Assembly: GCF_016937655.1 (NCBI RefSeq)
Contig: NZ_JAFHKL010000001.1
Span: forward strand, 124,001-188,000
Reading direction: 5' to 3'
Length of the DNA stretch: 64,000 bases
From: Chromobacterium alkanivorans
GTDB taxonomy: Bacteria; Pseudomonadota; Gammaproteobacteria; Burkholderiales; Chromobacteriaceae
A program made the position numbers and the translations under genes. The notes under the pieces were generated by a model, which was not told the DNA's origin, searched no databases, and saw only the letters and a program-made list of their open reading frames with translations. The number at the start of each line of letters is the position of its first letter. The first letter of the stretch is position 1. Positions 28,263-40,929 of the stretch are shown here, piece after piece.

Positions 28263-30158
28263 ATGATTTATCCGACAAACTTCGACGTGATAGTGGTGGG
28301 CGGCGGCCATGCCGGCACCGAGGCCGCGCTGGCGGCCGCGCGCATGGGCTGCAACACCCTTCTTTTGACGCACAACATCGAGACCCTGGGTCAGATGTCG
28401 TGCAATCCGTCGATCGGCGGCATCGGCAAGGGCCATCTGGTCAAGGAAGTGGACGCCCTGGGCGGCGCGATGGCGCTGGCCACCGATATCGGCGGCATCC
28501 AGTTCCGCACCCTCAACGCCTCCAAGGGACCGGCGGTGCGCGCCACCCGCGCGCAGGCCGACCGCATCCTGTACAAGGCGGCGGTCCGCGAGATGCTGGA
28601 GAACCAGCCCAATCTGACGCTGTTCCAGCAGCCGGTGGATGATCTGTTGATCGAAGGCGACCGCGTCGCCGGCGCCATCACCGCCATCGGCATCACCTTC
28701 CGCGCCAAGACCGTGGTGCTGACCGCCGGCACCTTCCTGTCCGGCAAGATCCACGTCGGCATGGAAAACTACACCGGCGGCCGCGCCGGCGATCAGGCCG
28801 CGTCCACGCTGGGCGCGCGCTTGCGCGAACTGAGCCTGCCGGTGGGGCGGCTGAAAACCGGCACGCCGCCGCGCATCGACGGTCGCAGCGTCGACTTCTC
28901 GGTGATGGAAGAGCAGCCGGGCGACACGCCGGAGCCGGTGTTCTCCTACCGCGGCAGCCGCGCGCTGCATCCCAAGCAGCTGCCGTGCTGGATCACCCAC
29001 ACCAATGAGCGCACCCACGAGATCATCCGCTCCGGCTTCGACCGCAGCCCGATGTTCACCGGGGTGATCGAAGGCGTCGGCCCGCGCTACTGCCCGTCGA
29101 TCGAAGACAAGATCAACCGCTTCGCCGACAAGGACAGCCATCAGGTATTCCTGGAGCCGGAAGGCCTGACCACCCACGAGTTCTACCCCAACGGGATTTC
29201 CACCAGCCTGCCCTTCGACATCCAGCTGGCGGCGGTGCGTTCGATTCGCGGCATGGAGAACGCCCACATCCTGAGGCCCGGCTACGCGATCGAATACGAT
29301 TACTTCGATCCGCGCGGCCTGAAGGCCTCGCTGGAGACCAAGGCGATCCAGGGCCTGTTCTTCGCCGGCCAGATCAACGGCACCACCGGCTACGAAGAAG
29401 CCGCCGCCCAGGGCCTGCTGGCCGGCATGAACGCCGCCTTGTTCGCCCGGGACCAGGCCGGCTGGTGTCCGCGCCGCGACGAAGCCTATCTGGGCGTATT
29501 GGTGGACGATCTGATCACCAAGGGCGTGGCCGAGCCCTACCGCATGTTCACCAGTCGCGCCGAATTCCGCCTGCAGTTGCGCGAAGACAACGCCGATCTG
29601 CGGCTGACCGAGATCGCCCGCCAACACGGCTTGATCGGCGATGCCCAATGGGACAGCTTCTGCCGCAAGCGCGACGCGGTGGAGGCGGAGAAGGCGCGCC
29701 TGAAGGCCACCTGGCTGCATCCGGCGCGGCTGAGCGACGCCGCCGCGCTGCAAGCGTTGCTGGGCAAGGCGATCGAGCGCGAATACAGCCTGTACGACTT
29801 GCTGAAGCGGCCCAACGTCGCCTATGCCGATTTGATGGCGCTGCCGGAGGCCGGCGGCGCGGTGGCGGACGAGGCGGTTGCCGAGCAGGTGGAAATTCAG
29901 GTCAAATACCAAGGCTATATCAACCGCCAGAACGAAGAACTGGCGCGCCGCGACAACCTTGAGGACGTGCGCCTGCCGGCCGACATCGACTACGGTCTGG
30001 TCAAGGGCCTGTCCAAGGAAGTGCAGCAGAAACTGAACCAGCAACGCCCGGAAACCCTGGGGCAGGCTTCGCGCATCCAGGGCATTACCCCGGCGGCGGT
30101 TGCTCTTTTAATGGTCCACCTGAAACGCGGCTTTGCCGACGCAACGAAAACCGCATGA
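28263..30158 (+). CDS. mnmG: tRNA uridine-5-carboxymethylaminomethyl modification enzyme MnmG
   Basis: FAD-dependent partner of MnmE (GidA) that modifies wobble U34 in tRNAs. The 631-aa protein has the dinucleotide motif [19 protein letters not shown], the conserved [23 protein letters not shown] and [16 protein letters not shown]. The C-terminal helical domain runs to about 630. ATG at 28263 ([10 protein letters not shown]) is the homology-supported start; another ATG lies 21 bp upstream. First gene of mnmG-rsmG-parA-parB, whose coding sequences overlap. Confidence 0.97.
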   Translation: MIYPTNFDVIVVGGGHAGTEAALAAARMGCNTLLLTHNIETLGQMSCNPSIGGIGKGHLVKEVDALGGAMALATDIGGIQFRTLNASKGPAVRATRAQADRILYKAAVREMLENQPNLTLFQQPVDDLLIEGDRVAGAITAIGITFRAKTVVLTAGTFLSGKIHVGMENYTGGRAGDQAASTLGARLRELSLPVGRLKTGTPPRIDGRSVDFSVMEEQPGDTPEPVFSYRGSRALHPKQLPCWITHTNERTHEIIRSGFDRSPMFTGVIEGVGPRYCPSIEDKINRFADKDSHQVFLEPEGLTTHEFYPNGISTSLPFDIQLAAVRSIRGMENAHILRPGYAIEYDYFDPRGLKASLETKAIQGLFFAGQINGTTGYEEAAAQGLLAGMNAALFARDQAGWCPRRDEAYLGVLVDDLITKGVAEPYRMFTSRAEFRLQLREDNADLRLTEIARQHGLIGDAQWDSFCRKRDAVEAEKARLKATWLHPARLSDAAALQALLGKAIEREYSLYDLLKRPNVAYADLMALPEAGGAVADEAVAEQVEIQVKYQGYINRQNEELARRDNLEDVRLPADIDYGLVKGLSKEVQQKLNQQRPETLGQASRIQGITPAAVALLMVHLKRGFADATKTA

Positions 30159-30796
30159 CACATAACGCAGAACTACAACAAGGCCTGTCGCAGCTGAAAC
30201 TGGAACTGAGCGACGCGCAAATCGATTTGCTGGACCGCTATCTGGCGCTGCTGGCCAAGTGGAACCAGACCTACAACCTGACCGCGGTGCGCGAGGAAAA
30301 GCGCATGGTCAGCTACCACCTGCTGGACAGCCTGAGCCTGGTGCCGCATCTGGACGGCGGCAGCCGCCTGCTGGACGTCGGCTCCGGCGGCGGCATGCCC
30401 GGCATCCCGGCGGCGATCGCCCGCCCGGATCTGCAAGTAGTGCTGCTGGACTCCAACCATAAGAAAACCACCTTCCTGCGTCAGGTGGCGGTGGAACTGG
30501 GTCTGCCCAATGTGCAGGTGATGACCGAGCGGGTGGAGGCTTACCAGCCGGAACAGAAGTTCGACCGCATCACCAGCCGGGCGTTTTCCGAGCTGGCCGA
30601 GTTCGTCAAGCTGACCCGCCATCTGCTGGCGGATCACGGTCAATATGTAGCAATGAAGGGTGTCTATCCTTACGAGGAAATCGCCTTGTTGCCGCAGGGT
30701 ACGGTGGTTTCCGAAGTATTGCCGGTGACAGTGCCGGGCCTGGATGCCGAACGGCACCTGGTGAGAATGCGCCTGGAAGGGGTGGGTGCGCAATGA
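30155..30796 (+). CDS. rsmG: 16S rRNA m7G527 methyltransferase RsmG
   Basis: SAM-dependent methyltransferase (GidB, 213 aa) acting on G527 of 16S rRNA. The fold is identified by [23 protein letters not shown] and the SAM loop [40 protein letters not shown] and [13 protein letters not shown] follow. Its ATG overlaps the mnmG stop and its own stop overlaps parA, each by 4 nt. Confidence 0.97.
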   Translation: MTHNAELQQGLSQLKLELSDAQIDLLDRYLALLAKWNQTYNLTAVREEKRMVSYHLLDSLSLVPHLDGGSRLLDVGSGGGMPGIPAAIARPDLQVVLLDSNHKKTTFLRQVAVELGLPNVQVMTERVEAYQPEQKFDRITSRAFSELAEFVKLTRHLLADHGQYVAMKGVYPYEEIALLPQGTVVSEVLPVTVPGLDAERHLVRMRLEGVGAQ

Positions 30797-31584
30797 ATTC
30801 AAGGGTGATCGCGGTCGCCAACCAGAAGGGCGGGGTCGGCAAGACCACGACTGTGGTGAATCTGGCGGCGGGCCTGGCTGAACTGGGCCGCCGCGTGCTG
30901 ATTGTCGATCTCGACCCGCAGGGCAATGCCACCATGGGTAGCGGCATCGCCAAGCAATCCCTGAAATTGTCCGGCTACGACGTGCTGCTGGGCGAGTCCT
31001 CGGTGGAAGAGGCGCGCCAGCCGGCGAAGGAGGGCGGTTACGACGTGCTGCCCGCCAATCGCGATCTGGGCGGCGCGGAGCTGGAGCTGGTCAATGAACT
31101 GGCGCGCGAGGCGCGGCTGAAGAACGCGCTGCAGGCGGTGGAAGAACAGTACGACTACGTGCTGATAGACTGCCCGCCGTCGCTGAACCTGCTGACTCTG
31201 AACGGGCTGGTGGCGGCGCACAGCGTGCTGATCCCGATGGTGTGCGAATACTACGCGCTGGAAGGCTTGTCCGATCTGGTGGCGACCCTGCGCAAGGTGC
31301 GAGTGGCGGTGAACCCCAAGATCGAGATCATGGGCCTGCTGCGCACCATGTTCGACGCGCGCAACAACCTGTCGCAACAGGTGTCCGAGCAGCTGGCCCG
31401 TCACTTCGGCTCCAAGGTGTTCGACACCGTGATTCCGCGCAATGTGCGGCTGGCGGAAGCGCCCAGCCACGGCCTGCCCGGCCTGGTCTACGACCGCGCC
31501 TCGCGCGGCGCGCAAGCCTATCTCGCGCTGGCGCAAGAGCTGGCGGATCGCCTCGAGCCCGCAACCACAACCCCCTCCGTCTAA
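30793..31584 (+). CDS. parA: Chromosome partitioning ATPase ParA (Soj)
   Basis: Deviant Walker ATPase (263 aa) that moves ParB-parS complexes over the nucleoid. Walker A' is QKGGVGKTTTVVNLAAGLA, followed by VLIVDLDPQGNATMGSG and the Walker B-like YVLIDCPPSLNLLTLNG. It lacks the N-terminal HTH of plasmid type Ia ParA, so it is the chromosomal kind. Lies between rsmG and parB. Confidence 0.97.
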   Translation: MNSRVIAVANQKGGVGKTTTVVNLAAGLAELGRRVLIVDLDPQGNATMGSGIAKQSLKLSGYDVLLGESSVEEARQPAKEGGYDVLPANRDLGGAELELVNELAREARLKNALQAVEEQYDYVLIDCPPSLNLLTLNGLVAAHSVLIPMVCEYYALEGLSDLVATLRKVRVAVNPKIEIMGLLRTMFDARNNLSQQVSEQLARHFGSKVFDTVIPRNVRLAEAPSHGLPGLVYDRASRGAQAYLALAQELADRLEPATTTPSV

Positions 31585-31589
31585 GCGAT

Positions 31590-32447
31590 ATGGCCAAATT
31601 AAAAGGATTGGGGCGCGGTCTGGACGCGCTCCTGTCCACTGCCGAGACAGTGGACGACAGACTCACTTCCCTTCCCATCGACAGCATCCGTCCCGGCAAA
31701 TACCAGCCGCGCAGCTTCATGGACGAGGGCGCGCTGGAAGAATTGGCCGCGTCCATCCGTTCCCAGGGCGTGATTCAGCCGCTGGTGGTGCGTGAAATCG
31801 GCTTCGGCGATTACGAGCTGATCGCCGGCGAACGGCGCTGGCGCGCTTCGCGCAAGGCCGGCTTGACCGAAGTGCCGGCGGTGATCAAGAGCGTGCCGGA
31901 CGAGGCCGCGCTGGCGATGGCGCTGATCGAGAACATCCAGCGCCAGGAGCTGGACCCCATCGAGGAGGCCCAGGGCCTCAAGCGCCTGATCGACGAATTC
32001 GGCCTGACTCACGAGGCCGCGGCGGACGCGGTGGGCCGTTCGCGCAGCGCGGTCAGCAATCTATTGCGCCTGCTGGCCTTGCCGGAACCGGTGCAAACCA
32101 TGTTGCATCAGGGTCGGCTGGAGATGGGCCATGCGCGCGCCTTGCTGGCCTTGCCGGTGGTGGAGCAGCTGGGCCTGGCGCAGGAGGTGGGCGACAAAGG
32201 CCTGTCCGTGCGCGAGGTGGAGCGCAGGGTACAGCAGAAAGCTGTGGAAAAAACCACAGTTGCGCCGCAGCAAAAACAGGCGGACCCGGATGTGAGCCGG
32301 CTGGCGGAACAGGTGTCGGAACGCATAGGCGCGCGCGTCAGCATCCGTCACGCAAACCGCGGCAACGGCAGGCTGGTCATAGAATATGCAACGCTGGACG
32401 AGTTGGAAGGCTTGCTGGAAAAGCTGCAGAAAACTTCAAGCAAATGA
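31590..32447 (+). CDS. parB: Chromosome partitioning protein ParB (Spo0J)
   Basis: CTPase and parS-binding clamp (285 aa). The N-terminal LKGLGRGLDALLS is the ParA-contacting motif. The CTP-binding domain has GVIQPLVVRE and GERRWRAS, plus ENIQRQELDPIEEAQGL. The HTH (about 130-165) includes HEAAADAVGRSRSAVSNLLRLLALP, and a C-terminal dimerisation domain runs to residue 285. The ATG at 31590 is 5 bp after parA. No full parS palindrome was noticed in this window. Confidence 0.97.
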   Translation: MAKLKGLGRGLDALLSTAETVDDRLTSLPIDSIRPGKYQPRSFMDEGALEELAASIRSQGVIQPLVVREIGFGDYELIAGERRWRASRKAGLTEVPAVIKSVPDEAALAMALIENIQRQELDPIEEAQGLKRLIDEFGLTHEAAADAVGRSRSAVSNLLRLLALPEPVQTMLHQGRLEMGHARALLALPVVEQLGLAQEVGDKGLSVREVERRVQQKAVEKTTVAPQQKQADPDVSRLAEQVSERIGARVSIRHANRGNGRLVIEYATLDELEGLLEKLQKTSSK

Positions 32448-32482
32448 GAATGTTGCAATGCAGCAGGTCAATGACACGCAAG

Positions 32483-32512
32483 TTGACGCAAATCAAGCAC
32501 GAAGCCTATAAT
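32483..32512 (+). promoter_or_regulatory. Sigma-70-type promoter of the atp operon
   Basis: TTGACG (32483-32488) and TATAAT (32507-32512) are separated by 18 bp, in the parB-atpI gap 26 bp before the atpI start. The -10 is a perfect consensus and the -35 matches 5 of 6 positions. Confidence 0.8.
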
Positions 32513-32537
32513 TCGGCGGTTTTTTTGCTGGGTAAAC

Positions 32538-32900
32538 ATGGTTAATCCAGAAGTTAAGCGTATACTGCGCCTGCAGTGCACCCTGGTGGGGGTTGCGCTG
32601 CTGATCGGAGTGGTTGCAGGGGGAGGAAACCTGGCCGTTCCGGTTTCTGTCTTGCTTGGCGGATTGTCGGCCTTGGTGCCGGCCCTGGTGTACGCCAGAA
32701 TCGCCTACGCCAAGCGCCATGTCGCCCCCGCGGAACTGATGAAAGCGCATTTCAGGGCCGAGGCCGTCAAGTACGTCCTCACCATCCTGATATTTGGTGC
32801 GACTTTGGTATTTTTCAAGGATTTATCGATAGTCGGTCTTTTTGGCGGGTTCTTTGCCGCCGTATCCGGCTACTGGTTCGGGCTTTTAATCAAAAATTGA
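32538..32900 (+). CDS. atpI: ATP synthase assembly protein AtpI
   Basis: Small membrane protein (120 aa) with four hydrophobic helices that helps assemble the c-ring. It starts MVNPEVKRILRLQCTLVGVALLIG and includes SVLLGGLSALVPALVYARIAY. As usual for AtpI, sequence similarity is weak. The call rests on size, topology and position as first gene of the atp operon. Confidence 0.9.
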   Translation: MVNPEVKRILRLQCTLVGVALLIGVVAGGGNLAVPVSVLLGGLSALVPALVYARIAYAKRHVAPAELMKAHFRAEAVKYVLTILIFGATLVFFKDLSIVGLFGGFFAAVSGYWFGLLIKN

Positions 32901-32908
32901 GAAAATGA

Positions 32909-33724
<816 letters not shown>

Positions 33725-33780
33725 TACCGGTTTCTTTGTTTTACCTTTGTTTCTTTAGCTTTTTTACCAACCATCCTTGA

Positions 33781-34089
<309 letters not shown>

Positions 34090-34139
34090 TTTTTAAGCGG
34101 AATTGGTTGTTGCAGTAATACTACTGGAGGAAAACAAGC

Positions 34140-34610
34140 GTGGAATTTAACGTAACACTACTGGGCCAGGCGATCACGTTCGCCATCCTGGTATGGTTCA
34201 CCATGAAGTTTGTTTGGCCTCCGCTTACCAACATGATGGATGAGCGCGCCAAGCGCATCGCAGACGGCCTGGCCGCCGGCGAGCGCGGCAAGCAAGATCT
34301 GGAAGCCGCTGAGAAGCGCGTTGCGGACGAACTCCGCAAGGCCAAACAGCAAGCGACCGAAATCGTGATGGCCGCTGAAAAGCGCGCCAGCCAGATCGTG
34401 GACGAAGCCAAGGATGTCGCTCGCGTTGAAGGCGCGCGCATTGTGGCCGACGCCAAGTCTGAGATCGATCAGGAAGTCCTGCGCGCCAAGGAAACCCTGC
34501 GCGCGCAAGTGGCCGACCTGGCGGTTGCGGGCGCGGAGAAGATCCTGCGCAAAGAGATCGACTCGGCCAAGCACGCTGATCTGCTTGCCTCCATCAAAGC
34601 GGAGTTTTAA
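34140..34610 (+). CDS. atpF: ATP synthase Fo subunit b
   Basis: Peripheral stalk subunit (156 aa). It starts at GTG with a strong TGGAGGAAA ribosome-binding site. One N-terminal membrane helix (about 5-25) precedes WPPLTNMMDERAKRIADGLA and a long charged dimeric coiled coil that reaches delta at the top of F1. Position between atpE and atpH is canonical. Confidence 0.96.
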   Translation: MEFNVTLLGQAITFAILVWFTMKFVWPPLTNMMDERAKRIADGLAAGERGKQDLEAAEKRVADELRKAKQQATEIVMAAEKRASQIVDEAKDVARVEGARIVADAKSEIDQEVLRAKETLRAQVADLAVAGAEKILRKEIDSAKHADLLASIKAEF

Positions 34611-34617
34611 TTAACTC

Positions 34618-35154
34618 ATGGCAGAACTCATTACCGTAGCTAGGCCCTATGCCGAAGCGGTATACAGCCTCGCCACCGAGCAGCACGCCACCCAGCAATG
34701 GTCGGAATCGCTGTCGTGGCTGGCTGCCATGGTGAAGAACCCGGATCTGGAAGCCGTCATCACCAATCCGAAACATACCGCACAAGAGCTTGAGGCGCTG
34801 ATGCTGGACGTTCTGGGCACGCGCGGCAACGAGGACGTCAAGCGTCTTCTGGCCGTGCTGATCGAGAACAGCCGTCTGACGCTGCTGCCGCAAATCGCCG
34901 AGCAGTTTGAAGTGTTCAAGGCGCAAGCGGAAGGCGTTGTGGATGCCGTGGTGGAAACGGCGTTTGCAATGAACGATGCACAGCAAGCCGAACTGACCGA
35001 CACGCTTTCCAAGAAGTACGGCAAATCCGTACGGATTGATGTGCGTGACAACCCCGACCTGATCGGCGGGGTGCGTGTGTTGGTTGGCGACGATGTCATC
35101 GACGCTTCCGTGCGCGGCAAACTGCAAGCCATGGCAGTAAGCCTCAAGAATTAG
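34618..35154 (+). CDS. atpH: ATP synthase F1 subunit delta
   Basis: 178-aa stator subunit linking subunit b to the alpha3beta3 head. The N-terminal [15 protein letters not shown] matches the family helical domain. The C-terminal signature [25 protein letters not shown] is clear. Begins 7 bp after atpF and ends 8 bp before atpA. Confidence 0.96.
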   Translation: MAELITVARPYAEAVYSLATEQHATQQWSESLSWLAAMVKNPDLEAVITNPKHTAQELEALMLDVLGTRGNEDVKRLLAVLIENSRLTLLPQIAEQFEVFKAQAEGVVDAVVETAFAMNDAQQAELTDTLSKKYGKSVRIDVRDNPDLIGGVRVLVGDDVIDASVRGKLQAMAVSLKN

Positions 35155-35162
35155 GAGAGATC

Positions 35163-36707
35163 ATGCAGTTGAACCCCTCTGAAATCAGCGATCTGATCAA
35201 GGCGAAGATTCAGAACCTGGCCGAAGGCGCAGAAACCCGTACCAAAGGTACCGTGATTTCCGTGACCGACGGCATCGTTCGTATCCACGGCCTGGCAGAC
35301 GTGATGCAGGGTGAAATGCTCGAATTCCCGGGCAACACCTTCGGCCTCGCGATGAACCTGGAGCGCGACTCTGTCGGCGCCGTGGTTCTGGGCGAGTACG
35401 AGCACATCTCGGAAGGCGACGAAGTCACTTGTACCGGTCGCATTCTGGAAGTTCCGGTGGGTCCGGAACTGATTGGCCGCGTGGTCAACGCCCTGGGTCA
35501 GCCTATCGACGGCAAGGGCCCGGTTAACGCCAAGCTGTCCAGCCCGATCGAAAAGATCGCGCCGGGCGTGATTGCGCGTCAATCGGTATCCCAGCCGATG
35601 CAAACCGGCCTGAAAGCCATCGACTCGATGGTTCCGGTTGGCCGCGGTCAGCGTGAGCTGATCATCGGCGACCGCCAGACCGGCAAGACCGCGGTGGCGC
35701 TGGATGCGATCATCAACCAAAAAGGCACCGGCGTAGTGTGCATCTACGTGGCGATTGGCCAAAAGGCCTCCTCCATCGCCAACGTGGTGCGCAAGCTGGA
35801 AGAGCACGGCGCGCTGGGCCACACCATCGTGGTGGCCGCGACCGCTTCCGAAGCCGCCGCGCTGCAGTTCATCGCCCCGTACTCCGGCTGCGCGATGGGC
35901 GAATACTTCCGCGACATCGGCGAAGACGCGCTGATCGTGTACGACGACCTGTCCAAGCAAGCCGTCGCCTACCGTCAGATCTCGCTGCTGCTGCGCCGTC
36001 CGCCGGGCCGCGAAGCCTATCCCGGCGACGTGTTCTATCTGCACTCCCGTCTGCTGGAACGCGCTTCCCGCATCAATGAAGACGAAGTGGCCAAGCTGAC
36101 CAACGGCGAAGTGAAAGGCAAGACCGGTTCCCTGACCGCGCTGCCCATCATCGAAACCCAGGCCGGCGACGTTTCCGCCTTCGTGCCGACCAACGTGATC
36201 TCGATCACCGACGGTCAGATCTTCCTGGAAACCGACCTCTTCAACGCAGGCATCCGCCCGGCCATCAACGCCGGTATCTCGGTATCCCGCGTTGGCGGCG
36301 CCGCGCAGACCAAGGTGATCAAGAAGCTGGGCGGCGGTATCCGTCTGGCCCTGGCCCAGTACCGCGAATTGGCTGCGTTCTCGCAGTTCGCTTCCGATCT
36401 GGACGAGGCTACCCGCAAGCAACTGCAACACGGCGAAGTGGTTACCGAGCTGATGAAGCAGAAGCAGTTCCTGCCGCTGGCCACCGCCGAAATGGCGTTG
36501 ACCCTGTGGGCGGTGAACAAGGGCAGCTACGAGGACGTTCCGGTGAAGAAGGCCCTGGCTTTCGAAGCGGCGTTCCTCGCCTATGTGCGCGCGAACCACC
36601 ACGACGTGTTGGCCGCGGTGAACGCTTCCGGCGATCTGTCCGGCGACAACGAGAAAATCCTGGCCAAGGCGATGGAATCGTTCAAGGCTGGCTTCAGCTA
36701 CAACTGA
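35163..36707 (+). CDS. atpA: ATP synthase F1 subunit alpha
   Basis: 514-aa non-catalytic nucleotide-binding subunit. Beta-barrel domain ([17 protein letters not shown]), P-loop [58 protein letters not shown], and the alpha signature [11 protein letters not shown] are all visible. Full length, no disruption. Confidence 0.98.
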   Translation: MQLNPSEISDLIKAKIQNLAEGAETRTKGTVISVTDGIVRIHGLADVMQGEMLEFPGNTFGLAMNLERDSVGAVVLGEYEHISEGDEVTCTGRILEVPVGPELIGRVVNALGQPIDGKGPVNAKLSSPIEKIAPGVIARQSVSQPMQTGLKAIDSMVPVGRGQRELIIGDRQTGKTAVALDAIINQKGTGVVCIYVAIGQKASSIANVVRKLEEHGALGHTIVVAATASEAAALQFIAPYSGCAMGEYFRDIGEDALIVYDDLSKQAVAYRQISLLLRRPPGREAYPGDVFYLHSRLLERASRINEDEVAKLTNGEVKGKTGSLTALPIIETQAGDVSAFVPTNVISITDGQIFLETDLFNAGIRPAINAGISVSRVGGAAQTKVIKKLGGGIRLALAQYRELAAFSQFASDLDEATRKQLQHGEVVTELMKQKQFLPLATAEMALTLWAVNKGSYEDVPVKKALAFEAAFLAYVRANHHDVLAAVNASGDLSGDNEKILAKAMESFKAGFSYN

Positions 36708-36750
36708 GTCTTTTCGGTTAACGCAAACAGTTACTAGGAAAGGTTCAGGA

Positions 36751-37617
36751 ATGGCAGTCGGCAAAGAGATTCTCACCAAGATCCGAAGCGTGCAAAACAC
36801 GCAGAAGATCACTCGCGCAATGCAAATGGTGGCGACCTCCAAGATGCGCAAAACGCAAGAGCGTATGCGCGCTGCCCGTCCTTACGCCGAGAAGGTGCGC
36901 ACAGTCATGGCGCACCTTGCTCAGGCGAACACGGATCTTGAGCACCCGCTGTTGCAAAGCCGCGACGTAGTCAAACGCGCCGGCATCATCCTGATGACCT
37001 CCGACAAGGGCCTGTGCGGCGGCTTGAACGTGAATACGCTCAAGCGCTTCTTCGCCCAAGTCAAGGATCTGCAGGACCAGGGCATCGAAGTGGATGTCTG
37101 CTGCCTGGGCCAGAAAGGCCTGGCGGCATGCCAGCGCGCGCGCCTCAACGTCGTGGCCAGCGCAACCCAGCTCGGCGATGTGCCGAAGATGGAAAAACTG
37201 ATTGGCCCGCTTACGGTGCTGTTCAAGCAGTACGCCGAAGGCGAACTGGACGCGCTCTACATCGTTTACTCCCGTTTCATCAACACGATGAAGCAGGAGC
37301 CGGCGACTGAACAGCTGCTGCCGTTGACCTCGGAACACATGGTGGTGGAGCACTCGCACTCGTGGGATTACCTGTACGAGCCGAGCGCCCTTGCCGTGAT
37401 GGAGTTCCTGGTCAAGCGCTATATCGAGTCGGTTGTGTTCGAGGCGATGGCCGAGAACATGGCCTCCGAGCAAGCTGCCCGCATGGTGGCGATGAAATCC
37501 GCCACGGACAACGCCGGTAACACGATCAAGCAACTGCGACTTGTGTACAACAAGGCTCGTCAGGCGGCGATCACTACCGAATTGTCTGAAATCGTGGCAG
37601 GCGCCGCAGCGGTGTAA
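36751..37617 (+). CDS. atpG: ATP synthase F1 subunit gamma
   Basis: 288-aa central rotor shaft. The N-terminal helix TKIRSVQNTQKITRAMQMVATSKMRK and the C-terminal helix AARMVAMKSATDNAGNTIKQLRLVYNKARQAAITTELSEIV form the coiled shaft. A Rossmann-like middle domain contains TSDKGLCGGLN. Canonical position between atpA and atpD. Confidence 0.97.
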   Translation: MAVGKEILTKIRSVQNTQKITRAMQMVATSKMRKTQERMRAARPYAEKVRTVMAHLAQANTDLEHPLLQSRDVVKRAGIILMTSDKGLCGGLNVNTLKRFFAQVKDLQDQGIEVDVCCLGQKGLAACQRARLNVVASATQLGDVPKMEKLIGPLTVLFKQYAEGELDALYIVYSRFINTMKQEPATEQLLPLTSEHMVVEHSHSWDYLYEPSALAVMEFLVKRYIESVVFEAMAENMASEQAARMVAMKSATDNAGNTIKQLRLVYNKARQAAITTELSEIVAGAAAV

Positions 37618-37649
37618 GCCGTCGCAGACTGAAAAAGTTTAATGTTTAG

Positions 37650-39056
<1,407 letters not shown>

Positions 39057-39067
39057 GGAGAGGGCTG

Positions 39068-39490
39068 ATGTCCAAGATGCGTGTGGAAGTGGTCAGCACC
39101 GAGCAAATGATCTTCTCCGGCGAAGCTGAGTTCGTGGTTGCGCCGGCTACCGAAGGCGAGATCGGTGTGTATCCCCAACACGTGCCGCTCCTGACCCGTA
39201 TCAAGCCCGGCGTGCTGCGTCTGAAAGTCCCGGGCAGCAGCGAAGAAGTTCTGGTGGCAGTGTCTGGCGGCATGATGGAAGTGCAGCCCAGCCTGATCAC
39301 CGTGCTGGCCGATACGGCGATTCGCGGCGAGGATCTCGACGAGGCCCGCGCCAATGAGGCGAAACGCGCTGCGGAGGATTCTCTCAAGCGCGCCACCGAC
39401 GACCTCTCCACCGCGAAGGCGCACGCTGCTCTGGCAGTGGCCATCGCGGAGTTGAAGGCGCTGGATTTCCTCAAGAAGCGCGCCCACTGA
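39068..39490 (+). CDS. atpC: ATP synthase F1 subunit epsilon
   Basis: 140-aa subunit with an N-terminal beta sandwich (VEVVSTEQMIFSGEAEFVVAPATEGEIGVYPQHVPLLTRIKPG) and a C-terminal helical hairpin that can inhibit ATP hydrolysis. Last gene of the atp operon, 24 bp before a strong terminator. Confidence 0.96.
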   Translation: MSKMRVEVVSTEQMIFSGEAEFVVAPATEGEIGVYPQHVPLLTRIKPGVLRLKVPGSSEEVLVAVSGGMMEVQPSLITVLADTAIRGEDLDEARANEAKRAAEDSLKRATDDLSTAKAHAALAVAIAELKALDFLKKRAH

Positions 39491-39513
39491 TAAGAGATGT
39501 AATCGTGTATAGT

Positions 39514-39542
39514 AGGCTGCCACGCAAGTGGCAGCCTTTTTC
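39514..39542 (+). terminator. Rho-independent terminator of the atp operon
   Basis: Perfect 10-bp stem AGGCTGCCAC / GTGGCAGCCT with a GCAA loop and a T-run, between atpC and glmU. glmU therefore needs read-through or its own promoter. Confidence 0.95.
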
Positions 39543-39564
39543 CGTTTTTGACTCGTGAAAAACC

Positions 39565-40929
39565 ATGGATAGTCTCAGCATCGTCATTCTCGCTGCCGGC
39601 AAAGGCAAGCGCATGTACTCCTCCAAACCCAAGGTATTGCACCCGATAGGCGGCGAGCCGATGCTGGCGCGGGTGATCCGCACCGCGCGCGAGCTGAAGC
39701 CGGCGCGCCTGATCGTGGTGTACGGCCACGGCGGCGAACAAGTGCGGGCGGCGATACCGGACGCGGATCTGATCTGGGCCGAGCAGGCCGAGCAGCTGGG
39801 CACCGGCCACGCGCTGAAGATGGCCTTGCCGCATCTGCCGGCGGACGGCAAGACCATGGTGCTGTACGGCGATGTGCCGCTGACCAAGGCGGACACGCTG
39901 CGCCGCTTGTCCGACGCCGCCGGCGCCGGCATGGCGGTGCTGACCGACGTGCTGGATGACGCCAGCGGCTACGGCCGCATGGTGCGCGGCGCGGACGGCA
40001 AGCTGCAGGCCATCGTCGAACACAAGGACTGCACGCCGGAACAACTGGCGATCCGCGAAATCAACACCGGCATGATGGCGCTGCCCAATGCGCGGCTGGC
40101 AGGCTGGCTCGCCGCGCTCAACAACGGCAACGCCCAGGGCGAATACTATCTGACCGACGTGCTGGCCCTGGCGGTGGCGGACGGCGTGAGCGTGGACAGC
40201 GCCAGCGTCGACGCCAGCTGGGAAGCCGCCGGCGTCAACAACAAGGTGCAACTGGCCGAGCTGGAGCGCATCCTGCAGCGCAACCAGGCGCAGGCCTTGC
40301 TGGAAGCCGGCGTCACGCTGGCGGATCCGGCGCGCATCGACATCCGCGGCGAACTCAGCCATGGCATGGACGTGAGCATAGACGTTGGCTGCGTGTTCGA
40401 GGGCAAGGTGGAACTGGGCGAGCAGGTGGAAATCGGCGCGCATTGCGTGTTGAAGAACGTCAAAGTGGCCGCCGGCACCAAGATCGCGCCGTTCTCGCAT
40501 CTGGAAGACGCGGTGGTGGGCGAGGCGTGCCGGATCGGGCCTTACGCCCGTTTGCGTCCCGGCGCGCAACTGGCCGGCCATGTGCACATCGGCAACTTCG
40601 TCGAAGTGAAGAAGAGCGTGATCGGCGAAGGCTCCAAGGTCAACCACCTGAGCTATGTCGGCGACGCCGAGATCGGCAGCAAGGTGAATGTGGGCGCCGG
40701 CTCGGTGACCTGCAACTACGACGGCGTCAACAAGTTCAAGACCGTGATCGGCGACCATGTCTTCGTCGGCTCCGGCACCCTGATGGTGGCGCCGGTGACG
40801 CTGGAATCCTACAGCACCATAGGCGCCGGCTCGGTGATCAGCCGAACCGCGCCGGCCGGAGAACTGACGGTGGCGCGCGCGCGCCAGGTCACGGTGCCGG
40901 GCTGGAAGCGTCCGCAGAAAAAGAGCTGA
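39565..40929 (+). CDS. glmU: Bifunctional UDP-GlcNAc pyrophosphorylase / GlcN-1-P acetyltransferase GlmU
   Basis: 454-aa enzyme for the last two steps of UDP-GlcNAc synthesis. The N-terminal Rossmann uridyltransferase has LAAGKGKRMYSSKPKVLHPIGG. The C-terminal left-handed beta-helix acetyltransferase has hexapeptide repeats, and the SYVGDAEIGSKVNVGAGSVTCNYDG active-site block. The tail GWKRPQKKS is normal for the family. The last 41 bp overlap, antisense, the end of eutR. In many bacteria glmS follows directly; here it is about 22 kb away. Confidence 0.97.
   Translation: MDSLSIVILAAGKGKRMYSSKPKVLHPIGGEPMLARVIRTARELKPARLIVVYGHGGEQVRAAIPDADLIWAEQAEQLGTGHALKMALPHLPADGKTMVLYGDVPLTKADTLRRLSDAAGAGMAVLTDVLDDASGYGRMVRGADGKLQAIVEHKDCTPEQLAIREINTGMMALPNARLAGWLAALNNGNAQGEYYLTDVLALAVADGVSVDSASVDASWEAAGVNNKVQLAELERILQRNQAQALLEAGVTLADPARIDIRGELSHGMDVSIDVGCVFEGKVELGEQVEIGAHCVLKNVKVAAGTKIAPFSHLEDAVVGEACRIGPYARLRPGAQLAGHVHIGNFVEVKKSVIGEGSKVNHLSYVGDAEIGSKVNVGAGSVTCNYDGVNKFKTVIGDHVFVGSGTLMVAPVTLESYSTIGAGSVISRTAPAGELTVARARQVTVPGWKRPQKKS

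Noticed and set aside
30793-32537. parS site near parAB
   Set aside because: No TGTTTCACGTGAAACA-like palindrome was noticed. TGTTTCACAAGG at 3000 (in hisE) and CTGTGGaaaaaaCCACAG in parB do not match.
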